A stretch of 64,000 nt of DNA from Adiantum capillus-veneris (lineage: Eukaryota > Streptophyta > Polypodiopsida > Polypodiales > Pteridaceae): contig CM043971.1 in the NCBI GenBank assembly GCA_014529385.2, forward strand, positions 99,033,985 through 99,097,984, read 5' to 3'. Below the pieces are notes generated by a model that was given only the letters and a program-made list of their open reading frames with translations, made no database searches and was not told the DNA's origin. Below, piece by piece: positions 24,664 through 34,829 of this stretch. Position 1 is the first letter of the stretch; every line of letters starts with the position of its first letter. The translations under genes were made by a program, and so were the position numbers.

Positions 24664-25500
24664 CTGCAAGCATAAAGATAGACAATCCTGAGCAAGATCT
24701 TTGCACAGCAAGGGCTAACCTAAGAGCCAACAAGCACATGTTCAAGATGTCTTTTTCCATATTAATCAAAACAGGAATCACACAGTTCATGGCCACAGCT
24801 TAAACAGAGCTTTCTAGCAGGCAGCCATTTGTCACAGTGAGTTTTAGCTTCAGTTAGCCCAAAACAGAAGATTTGCCACTTGAATGAAGGACATAGACGT
24901 TCTACATAATAAGCCCCACAGATCCTTCAACAAAAACAAGAAAATGCAAGTGGCGAGTACATTCTCCTGCCCAAACCCTGATACCTAGTCACAGTCTCCA
25001 ATGGTTTGATACACTGAGGTTCAGTTAGTCACACAACCACTCACCATAGTCACCTCAAGAAATGGAAACGGCAGAAACAGCAAAGGAAAAACTGGACTGT
25101 CAGAAGGTCAAGAAACGGCGTTTCTTTCAATTAAGAAATTAACTTGGTGTACAAACTACTATAAGACTTAAAACATGTAGAGAGGCACCCACAGAGCCAG
25201 AGGAGAGAGCAGTACACACTTAGTGCAGAGTTTGCATACAAAGAAATGCAGACGCATAAAAATGATATGCACGCCAAAAGATAATTGATTGCAGAATAAA
25301 AGGGGACAACCCCCCCCCCCCCCCCCCCCCCCCCCCCAAAAAAAAGGAGGTCAGAAACACCGTTTCTCCTGGTCCAAAATGATGGAAAACAGAGGTCAAT
25401 TTCTTTGGGCAAAAAACTCCATTTCTTGTTACTATGCCACCCACATAGACAGCTCTCCATGTTGTTGAGTTTGTCACGTGCACATCTAACCCTATGTGCA
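24664..25500. other. Unassigned AT-rich sequence with a poly(C) run
   Basis: A run of about 27 C followed by AAAAAAAA lies at 25311-25345. No open frame or repeat family is supportable. The region may contain upstream introns of the minus-strand exons. Confidence 0.5.
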
Positions 25501-26812
25501 TGTGACAAGCTAACTCCTATCTCTACGGTTTAGGACATCCTAGGAAGGGTTCTAGCACCCTTGTGAGCCTACACGTAGGACGTGCATGTCCAGGCACTTT
25601 ACAGTAGCTGCATACCCACAGCCAGTGTCTGCTAGGGATAGGCACTAAAGAGTGTTCCCATACAGTTGCATTGGTACCCTGCCTAGGTATTTATCTGCAT
25701 GTGAAGCACCTCTTATTAGTAGTCCAACTTATTAATAAGTGACATTTTAGCCAGCAATTACCAAATCGTGGGTTTTTAGTGGCATTGCCCGACCAAACTT
25801 CAATTCCATACATAAGTGACCCTACGGATCACTTCTAAGGCATAATTCAGCATAAGTCAGAACCCTCAGTACCAGCACCAAGTAGCTGTCACAAGACGGG
25901 CACCACCTGCCACTAGAAAAGAACAGACTAAACAGACTTTTAGCACTTCAATAACACCTGAACTGAAAGAGAGAGACGACACGCGACACGGAGTGGCGGA
26001 ATTCCACCCAGAGAGTATTGGCCCCCCTTTCGGTATTTCTTTATATTGCATCAACACAATACAAGCCGATACTCCAGACTCTGCACCTTCTCCAAGAAGC
26101 ATGCTAGAGAATGAGCCCTAACCTCATATTTAAAGCCCTTGGCCTAAAAAGCAATTACAGTGAAAAGCCTTCAAACTCAAAGGCATCTGGTCCAAAAGCA
26201 AAGCCAAAAAGCTGCCAGCGCAATCTACGGAAATCCGTACAGCCTGCCATGTCATCATGTCAACGCAATTTTCGGAAACTGCCACGTCATCAGTTTGTTA
26301 CAATAGCCATAGACCTCAGCACTGAGGTCTATGGCGTTTTTGCGCTAGATTAGCCTACAGGACCCCATCAGCATTATCGTTTTCAGTTTTCAGCCCAAGA
26401 CGGCAAATCAGTCAATGTTTTTTCAGCCCATCCTTGACGTCGGCCATAGCAAATCAGTCCATAGCCTCATCAAGCTTGAAGATCCCATTCAGCATCCCTA
26501 GCATGCATTTTCAGCCCTTAGCCTTGTAGATCCAAGCATCTACACTAAGATCCCACCAGCTTCTCAGCATTTAGGACCATTATATCAACATGTGTGCAAT
26601 CTTAAGAAAATACCTCTATAGCGATAGAGAGGAGGGCCCTTGGAGGGGGGTTTGGGACCCCATGTGTTGTAAGTCTTCTCTTTCTCCTTCACTCACAGTA
26701 TCATTCTCTCTTCACTCTTTAGACTTTGCACATCTCTCATGAAGTAAAAGGAACTTTGAGTACACACTGAGCATTCACCATCAATCACTTCTGCTGCACA
26801 TTACATTATGCA
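25500..26812 (+). mobile_element. Old solo LTR of the gypsy-A/B type, interrupted by another LTR
   Basis: Diverged text follows the order of the gypsy-B LTR: CGTGCATGTCCAGGC (25580), TTATTAATAAGTGACATTTT (25729), GCGTTTTTGCGCTAG (26333), TTTTCAGCCC repeats, a GAGAGGAGGGCCCTTGGAGG block (26627) and an end near CTTCTGCTGCACATTACA (26791-26808). No internal region follows, so it looks like a solo LTR. A chromovirus-type LTR (25887-26302) sits within it. Confidence 0.5.
25887..26302 (-). mobile_element. Chromovirus-family solo LTR
   Basis: It begins TGTCACAAGACGGGCACCAC and ends GCCACGTCATCAGTTTGTTACA-like, matching the LTR at 158-812 except for the telomere-like array, which is absent. The flanking pentamers are GTAGC and ATAGC, a four-of-five target-site duplication. 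No internal sequence follows, so it is a solo LTR from recombination. Confidence 0.7.
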
Positions 26813-27500
26813 CAAGATTGCAGCAAAAACTAGAATCAAGATCACCACTAAAGACCGCAAACAACTTGCCGTCTACTTTTGAAATAGAGTTAAGTGTTGC
26901 ATGGAACCGATCATATCAAAAATAAACAAAAGTTGACCTCCACCAGTTTCGTACATAAATGAATTTCCTCTTGCTTAGATAGTACGTTGCATAATATCTT
27001 CCAAGTCTTAATTTTACTTGGAGAAAGAGCAATTTTACAAATGCTCAAAAACATATCCTCGATGTAAACACCATCTATTTAGCTATTTTCTGATAGCTGT
27101 TTAGCTGATCAAATATTGATTCTGAATTCAAGCACTGAACTATTGATAAAATTTAGTAAAGAATATTCCACAGTATGGGAAGAATAGTAGCAAGCAAGAT
27201 GCAATTGTAGTTTGCACAATAGTTTGAGCAAATGAATGAAGATGTTTTTACAATATAATGTTTTTGCATACAAGACCACATAAGATTGCATCTGGGAATG
27301 CCCAGATGACTATGGGAACATGTATAAAGCATTGGCAGCAACAAATTACCCTCTTGATGACATGTGCAAGGCCAGAGTCTTAAGCGTGATCGCCACCCAT
27401 TTAATATATTAGGTCAATCCAGACCATAATTTAACAGGATGCAGGGTGTATTCAGAAGCAATGCAAGGGGTGTGCAATGGGTGCACATGCAGGACGTGCG
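26813..27500. other. Unassigned AT-rich sequence
   Basis: No open frame of note, repeat family or RNA gene is recognisable in this interval. Confidence 0.5.
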
Positions 27501-27504
27501 CAAG

Positions 27505-27700
27505 GGGGGTATGGAGCACAGCGTGCAGGCAAAGAAGGCTTACTTACCAATTCTTTCATAAATCCAAAAAGGTGACCAAGGGGGTGTGGAGCACAGCGCG
27601 CAAGCAGAGAAGGCTTACTAACCAATTTCTTTCATAAATCCAAGGGGTGTGGAACATAGCGCAATGGCAGAGAAGGCTCTCAAACGAATTTCTCAAAATA
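27505..27700. repeat. Imperfect tandem repeat, about 63-76 bp, three units
   Basis: Units begin GGGGTATGGAGCACAGCG (27505), GGGGTGTGGAGCACAGCG (27581) and GGGGTGTGGAACATAGCG (27644). Each continues with GAAGGCTTAC or GAAGGCTCTC and a TTTCATAAATCC-like end. No coding potential is convincing. Confidence 0.8.
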
Positions 27701-28037
27701 GGAAGTGTCAAAGATGCAACTCAAAAGGAGAATCAGGTGATGATCAAGTCTGCTACTGCGAGCCAACCTCCTCTTGAGAGCGGGTCGCCTCTGGGTCTCA
27801 ATCTTCCACGATAAATCTCCTTTGTATCATCCTCCATGCAACAACCACCCACTGTATGGGCCTCCAATGCAACACATGCAAGAAAATAGTGCAGAAACAA
27901 CCTGCAATAGACTCAAGTGAGGGGGTGGAAAGGGACTCCCCAAAGTTGCCCTACTCACCTCCCTACACCCCAAGACCTGGATAAATGGGGACGCCCTTAA
28001 TAGATATGGCACATCATCGTAAGTGATAATAGACTGG

Positions 28038-28628
28038 TGTCACAAAGTGATGACGTGGCATAACCACCCGAACACCTCCTAGTAGATGAAAATCATTTTA
28101 TAAATTGTTCCAACTTATGGGTACCTTCCGACAGGGCCAAGGGAGACGACAAATTAAATTACCTGGTGGCTGACGTGGCAGGCTGTACGGAGGCTGCAAA
28201 ACGCGCTCGCTGCTGGTTGTACGGATTTTTGCATATCACACTGACAAGTGTTGATGTGGCAGCGTACGAATTTCCGCGTTTTCCGCTGGCAGCTTTTGGG
28301 CCAGAAGATTTTGAGTTTGAAGCTTTTCATGTATTGCTTTTGAGAGGCCTTGGGGCCTATAAATATGTATCGAGAGGGCCTCCTGCACTCAGATTGGTTG
28401 ACGAGCACTTAGCTAAGAGGACCCTCGGTTTCTGTCAATTTGCTCAAGCATTGATATTAAAATAAATACCAAAAGGGGTGCCAGACTTTGGGCCCAATAC
28501 CTCTGGACAAAGAACTACACCGGGCCATGTCGACTCTATTTAACTCTGATAAAGTTTGTGAATTGTTTTAAGTGATTCTCTCATGTGTCGTGCTAGATTT
28601 CCGACTTGGGGTCTCCAAGTCTGCTATA
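28038..28628 (+). mobile_element. 5' LTR of chromovirus E
   Basis: It starts TGTCACAAAGTGATGACGTGG and ends GTCCAAGTCTG plus CTATA, where the 3' copy has TTACA. It contains the family block with CAATACCTCTGG near 28495-28506 on this strand. The next base is already in the reverse transcriptase, with no primer-binding site. Confidence 0.85.
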
Positions 28629-30836
28629 GTGGTGATGCCATTTGGCCTCACAAATGCACCGGCTACATTCAACCGTACGATGGACAAAATTTTTAGAGAG
28701 CACCACTCATTTGTAGGCACTTTCTTTGATGACATCATCGTCTTCTCCAAGAACATCAACACCATCTGTTATAGGTTTTCCAAGCACTGCGAAAACATAG
28801 ATTGGTTATAAATGCGAAAAAGAGCGAGTTTTTCTTGCCAAAGATACACTTTTTCGACACATTGTCTCAACAGAAAGGGTAAAGATGGACCCGGCCAAAG
28901 TCGAGACCATTCACGATTGCCCTGATTTGAAAAATTTCATGCAGTCCAAAGTTTTCTGGGCTTATGCTCTTATTATCGGCAGTTCATTCGGATATTTGCA
29001 GAGATAGCTTCTCCATTGCATATGTTAAATGATAAAGGAGTTCCTTTTACTTTGGGACTGACAGAAATTGCAGCCTTTCAGACTCTCAAGGAGAAATTGA
29101 CTACTAAACTAGTGTTGGCCTTACTAGACTTGCAAAAGCCATTCGAAGTTTACTGTGATGCTTGTGGTCACAGTCTGGAGGCAGTTTTGATGCAAGAAGG
29201 CGATGTCATTGCTTACAAGAGCAGGATGTTTTTAGGTCCTGAGTTGACTACAGATTTACGAGACAAAACTGTTGGCAGTGAACCATGCTCTTATGCAATG
29301 GCGATGCTATCTACTCGGAGCCGACTTTACTGTCTTCACAGACCATCAGAGTTTATGCTATTTCTTGTCGCAGAAGCAGCTTTCGAAAAAGCAGATACGG
29401 TGGGCTAACATCTTGTCACAGTTCCACTTCCAGATAGTCCATGTTCAGGGACAAAACTTTGTGGCAGATGCATTGTCTTGAAAACCCTTTTTTCTAGCGA
29501 TTTCCGCGATACATCGAAGCTTCGCGGATATGGTAGATCAGTACGCCCCGGATTCTGACTTTGCAGACATCTTTCACCACATACAGACTGGGGTGAAACG
29601 GGACGGCTATTTGATGAGGAAAACAATGTTGTGCATTACACAACCTTTGAGGAAAAAGGTTTTGACAAAGTGCCATTGTCCACCATTTCGGGCCACCGTG
29701 GCACAGATACCACCTTGAAGGGTGTTGACCGTTACTTTTACTGGCCGAGGCTCAGAAAGGATGTCGACGAGTTCGTACGCAATTGCTTAGGTCAAGTTTG
29801 ATAGGCATTAAGCACCAAGATTTCTACAGCCTTTACCCATTTCCCCCTGTCCCTAAAAAAGCATTGCTATGGATTTCATTTTTTATCTTCCCAAGACCCA
29901 AAGTGGGTATGATGGCATTTAGACAGTCATTGACACATTTAGCAAGCAGGCTCACTTCATTTCAGTAAAGAAGACAGTTAAGCCTGACCATTTGGCGAGA
30001 TTGTTCATCTCACAGATTTGTCGATTACATGGCATGCCTGAGTCCATAGTCTCTGACAAAGACCCCCGATTCACGAGTTTGTTTTGGAGGGCAATCTGAG
30101 AGAACATTGGCACGCGGTTGCAATTCTCGTCCTCATTCCACCCACAAAAAGACGGGCAGTCTGAAATAGCAAATTCATTGGTTTTGGATATATTGAAGTC
30201 TTACATTTCGGATCAAAATGAAGTAATCGAGGGTGCTACGAAGGTTCCTCCATTTCTAAGCACCAAAGACGAGATTTTTGAAGCGGATCAATACACGAGG
30301 AATTTGGACATTGCTTTTGCCAAGGTTCACGAAGCTCTTGAGAAGTCTCAAGCACAGCATAAGAAGGCAACTGAAAAAAAAAATGGACACGACTTGCAGT
30401 TGAAGGACGATAATTGGGTGCTCTTACGATTTGAGAAGGCACGCCTGAGGAAAGGAAAGAGAAAGGAGCGGCTTTTTTTCCAAAGCTAAGTATGCGATAT
30501 TATAGCCCTTTCCAGATTCAAGAAAAGATAAATAAAGTATCCTTTAGACTGAAGTTGCCTGATACTTGGAAGATTCACAATGCTTTTCATGTGAGTCTCT
30601 TGAAACCCTTCAAGGGTGAGGTGCCAGTCAATAGCGAGCCTGAGGAGCAACCTAAAGTAGAAGAGAGTAAGGAGATACTCGTTCAAGAACACATACTGGT
30701 TCACAAGGAAAGGAAAGTGAAAGGTAAAGTGATACACCGGTTCTTAGTGGAATTCAAGAACTATCCGGCATTGGATGCGAAATGGATGGAGGAGGACCTA
30801 GCAGATACTGAGGCTATACTCTTCAAATATTAGAAC
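28629..30836 (+). pseudogene. Chromovirus E pol remnant: RT (partial), RNase H, integrase, chromodomain
   Basis: The region opens inside the reverse transcriptase at VMPFGLTNAPATFNRTMDKI, followed by the catalytic FFDDIIVFSKN (28730). RNase H pieces are PFEVYCDACGHSLEAVLMQE (29130) and FTDHQSLCYFLSQKQL with VQGQNFVADALS (29330-29480). Integrase pieces are FYWPRLRKDVDEFV-like (29735), SDKDPRFTSLFWRAI-like (30052) and FHPQKDGQSEIAN (30136). The C-terminal domain ([20 protein letters not shown], 30492) is followed by a chromodomain ([20 protein letters not shown], 30730). In a live element these copy RNA and insert cDNA, the chromodomain steering toward marked chromatin. Multiple stops and shifts are present. 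Confidence 0.88.
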
Positions 30837-31430
30837 TTTACCTTGAGGCTTTCGGTCTAGCTACATCTATTCCAAGAGGTCCCACAGATCAGCAGGGTTG
30901 AATCTAGTGCAGACGGGACTGCACAAGAGGGGAGTCACTCTGCTCTTTCGTCACAGATTCCTAGATGGAATAAAGTCAGATTTTCCTTTGAATTTCAAGG
31001 ATACTGATGTGCTGGCAGTATTCTGCTTAATGACTTTATGAATGAAGTACCTTGAAATGGGAATTCCCGAAAATGAATCTGAATTGTGGGCGCTCTCTCA
31101 TCCGACTGTGTTTGAGTGCAAGTTTGAAAGACGAAATGACTGCAGCATTTCGGTCTTGAGATTCTATGGACATGATCGAAATAAGGATTAGTTAATTCGA
31201 CATCAGTGAGGTCCGATGGTGTGGATCTAGATGCGTTTGCTAAACATGTTGCCAGGAATCACGGTCCTAGATCTCGATGGATTTTTATGTGATACAATTT
31301 GAATGTGATGTGAATGTTCAGTGACTGTCCTCTTTATTCAAGTGCTGGATTTGTGTCTTAGAGTCAGTGTCTACTAAACTATTTATGGCCTATGTCTAAA
31401 TTTGCAAGTGTAATCGAGGGCGATTACAAT

Positions 31431-31448
31431 TCTTTCAAGAGGGGGGTA
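31431..31448 (+). other. Polypurine tract of chromovirus E
   Basis: TCTTTCAAGAGGGGGGTA ends immediately before the 3' LTR start TGTCACAAAG. Gypsy-C has the same tract in reverse at about 47216-47230. Confidence 0.85.
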
Positions 31449-31764
31449 TGTCACAAAGTGATGACGTGGCATGACCACCCGAACACCTCCTAGCAAATGA
31501 AAATCGTTTTATAAGTTGTTCCAACTTATGGGTACCTTCCGACATTGCCCAAGGGACACAAGACAAATTAAATCCCCTCATGGCAGGCTATACGAACGCC
31601 GCAAAACGTGTTGACTGTTGGCTATACGGATTCCGCATATCACGCTGACAGGTGCTGACGTGACAGCGTGCGGAATTCCGCGTTGGGGTCTTTAAATATG
31701 TATCGAGAGGGCCTTCTGCACTCAAATTGGCTGACGAGCACTGAGCAAAGAGAACCCTCGGTTT
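31449..31764 (+). mobile_element. 3' LTR of chromovirus E, left part
   Basis: It matches the start of the 5' LTR (TGTCACAAAGTGATGACGTGG) with an internal loss near 31680. It is cut at CCCTCGGTTT, where the copia LTR begins. The rest of the LTR is at 56728-56925. Confidence 0.85.
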
Positions 31765-32042
31765 TGTTGGGTTAAAGGCCTAAATAACCCCTTTTTGTAC
31801 ATTTTTATACTTTGTCCAGGTTCAATATGACATTTTTTTAAGTCACTTATAATAAAAGTGGGAAAACCAAAACTCACTTACTCACTTATTGAGTTTTCCC
31901 AAAAAAACGTGAGCTCTCTCTCTCTCTCCCTGCTTTGATCCCTTGCGCTTCCTCTCTGTTGCACTCCGCCTCCTGCTTCTTGCCCCAATCGTGCACTACA
32001 TCACGACGCGCACCTACCGGTACGTTCTGCTTCGCGCTTTCA
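31765..32042 (+). mobile_element. 5' LTR of copia element
   Basis: It starts TGTTGGGTTAAAGGCC and ends TTCGCGCTTTCA. It contains AATAAAAGTGGG and ACGTGAGCTCTCTCTC blocks that recur at 56542-56610. At 278 bases it is short, as is common for copia. Confidence 0.85.
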
Positions 32043-32515
32043 ACTAGTATCAGAGCCTTAGGGTTTCAAAACAGCCCTGCGCAGTCTACTGGACAACGAG
32101 TTAAAATTGCTCTCCCGCGATCAATTTCGCTTCCATCGCGAAGCCCCTTGCTTCCGGATTCGAAAAGGTCACCAAAACTGCCAAAACAACCCAAAAAAGG
32201 CTGTTTTTAGGTCAAAACAGGTGATTTACAAGTTATAACAGGTCGAAACAGCAATACGCAGGTGTACCAAAATTGTGGGATCACATGTATTGATGTTTGT
32301 CGCGACAAATTGAGTGAAACGCTGAGTACAAGTGCTTGAAATTGCACTTTTCAGCTGAAATTTCAGATTTGGACAGTTTCATGTAAAGAAATTGTGGTCT
32401 ATCATATGCAAAGTCTTGTGGTTGCTCATATTTGCTGAAATTTTCAGCCTATTGCATCTCTCTTGTATACACACTTGTGGTTGAATTAAAATGGCTTCTT
32501 CCCTCAGGAAGTCAT
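32043..32515 (+). other. Copia leader and start of gag
   Basis: The primer-binding site lies at 32045-32057. About 430 bases of leader follow, and an ATG at 32491 (MASSLRKSFV) is plausibly the first gag codons before L1-2 interrupts. The exact L1 junction within 32497-32560 is not clear. Confidence 0.5.
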
Positions 32516-32921
32516 TTGTGGTCCGATCTTGTCGTGGGCTCGCTGCTGCTCCTGCGCGTTCCCCCCCCCCCCCCCCCCCCCCGCCTGCGCCATAGCCCCC
32601 CCCCCCCCCCCCCCCCGCCTGCGCCATAGCCCCCCCCCCCCCCCTCCGCCTTCGCCCTCGCGCTGCCCCCTGCCTGCGCGCTGTCTGTCTGCGCGCGCTG
32701 CTGTGCTTGCACCCAGCCTGCGCGCAGCCCCGCCCACTGCCACCCCTCTTGTTCGCTGCCCGCTGCCCTCGCCGCTCCAGCCCCATATCCTCACCCCCCC
32801 CCCCTCCTCCGAAGGCCTCGTTTAAATTGCTTGGCAGTGGATTCTCATTTGGTTTCTCCTTGCCGAGCTTTCAAGCATTGGCCTTCACGCCCGCCCTTCT
32901 CCTTCAGAGCAGCAGACACTT

Positions 32922-34829
32922 ATGGAGTCTCATGCTCCGCCCCAGAGGGACTCCTCCGAAGCCCCCTCGCCCGATTCCGCTGAGCCCACCATTCGACTTG
33001 CTCTTTCGCCGACAGAGCAAGCGAGCCTAGCCGCAGAGGTAGAGCGTCTGCAGGCGACCTCGGTCATTTGCAAGATTCTCGGCACCCGACCCAACAGAGG
33101 AGAGCTGCGTGACCTTCTCCAGGCCCGCCTTCTCGCAGAGGTGGGCAAGATCTTGGATGTCCAGATTCTCGGACGAGGGTACTACCAGATTGAGTTCGAG
33201 ACCTCCGAGATGGCTTCCAAGGTCCTAGCTATGAGTCCACTGGCCATCCGAGCATCACGCGCCCACTTTCGACAGTGGCGTCATGGTTTTGACCCGTCTT
33301 CGGATGTGCTAGTAGAGGAGGCAGACATCCCCATCTCAGTCTGCTTTCCGGGTTTACGGAGGGAGTACCTACCACTTCTCTCTAGGATTGGCTCCGCCAT
33401 CGGGACTGTCCTGGAGACACCTCGTACGGCAGCATCAGTAGCTGCCAAGGCGGCTGGCATCCCCTCAGTTCGAGTTTTGGTCAAAGATACCCACACGCTC
33501 CCGAAGGTCATCCTTCTGCCTCGGGTGAATGGGGGTTGGTTTAGACAGAGTGTGGAGTACTCGGGTCTTCCGAACCAGTGCTTCATTTGGAGACAGATGG
33601 GCCACATAGCGAAGGCCTGCCCATAGAGGAGGCCACGACCTGCACCTCAGCCTCAGCCTCAGTCTGCCAAGGTTGGGCCGCAGCCACAGCCAGCGGCACA
33701 GCGCACAGATTCAGAGTCACCCTCCGAGCCTGGGGCTCCAGCGGAGGAGGGGAGGCAGCAGGCCCGGGGTCGTCGACGCCAAGGGCCACAGCGACAGCCT
33801 GACACTCAGAGTGGCCCTCAGGTGCCTACTCAGCAGCAGTGGGTTCCCACGGGGAACCGCTTTGGTCCTCTTGAGCAGGAGGAGCCCCCTGCACCAGCCT
33901 CCACCTCCGCTTCACCCTCGCCAGTCGCCCCCCCTTCGGAGTTCCCCTGCTCCTCATCCCCCCCCCCCCCCCCGCCCTCTGCTCCCGTCCACTCACCTCC
34001 TCACCCTTCTTCCTCTTTCGCCCCTCCCCTCTTTTCCTCCCCCCCGCCCCCTCCAGCTCCTTCTCCCCCCCCTCCTGCTCCAGTTCCACAGTCGACTCGG
34101 GAGACTGGTCCCTCGCCGGCGGCTAGGAGATCTCTTGGCAGCGCCTTTGCCACGAGTCGCCTAGCGAGAGAGGGTCAACCCTTCTTGCAGCCCCCTCTGC
34201 AGATTCAGACATCTTCCCTTGCAGCTATCCCTCGTGGTCTGACGAGCATTGACCTCCGACACCGCTGGGATTTCTTCGACTACGGGTTCACTCGCTTTCT
34301 CGGCGACTCCGCCGCAGACCACGAGGCAGCCTGCTTCAGGGTCCATGCTTTGTTCCTCGCCGCTAGGGGGACAGAGGCCTTGGACTCAGCAGTTGGTTTC
34401 TCCTTTCCCCTCTGTGGTAGGCCCGAGATAGAGTGGTCCCTCAACTCAGTGGTGGGATGGTTGCATACACAGGTTCTCGAGTTCTCTCACCACATGGGAG
34501 AACTTGGAGTTACAGATCTACTGCAGACGTTGTGGCCACTGGCCAAGTTTGCAGTGACACCCCTAGACTCAGCAGGATGTAGGCACATTGTGGTGTACTT
34601 TTTTGCTGATACGCAGTGTTTGCCCTGCTATGTGTACATTCATGAGGACTCCTGGACAGAGGAGGTTGCTTCACGTATGGCTCGCTCTGCTTGGGATTGG
34701 ACTAGGCACTCCCTACAGTCTCGCCTATCTAGAGGACGCTCACATGCGGATTACTCCCCATCCAAGCCAGCCTCGAAGATAGCCCGTCTTGCTGCTGCGG
34801 CAGCATCTGTTCTCTCTCGCTCCCCATGA
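32922..34829 (+). pseudogene. L1-2 ORF1 (one in-frame stop)
   Basis: A single frame runs from MESHAPPQRDSSEAPSPDSA (32922) to the TGA at 34827, broken only by TAG at 33624. The order is a DUF4283-like region, a zinc knuckle with its second cysteine replaced by tryptophan (CFIWRQMGHIAKAC), a basic glutamine-rich part, a proline/serine linker and a conserved C-terminal block (SIDLRHRWDFFDYGFTRFLG to YVYIHEDSWTEEV). The length of about 636 codons reflects the linker and C-terminal block. The stop overlaps the ORF2 ATG by four bases (ATGA), as in L1-1. Confidence 0.88.
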
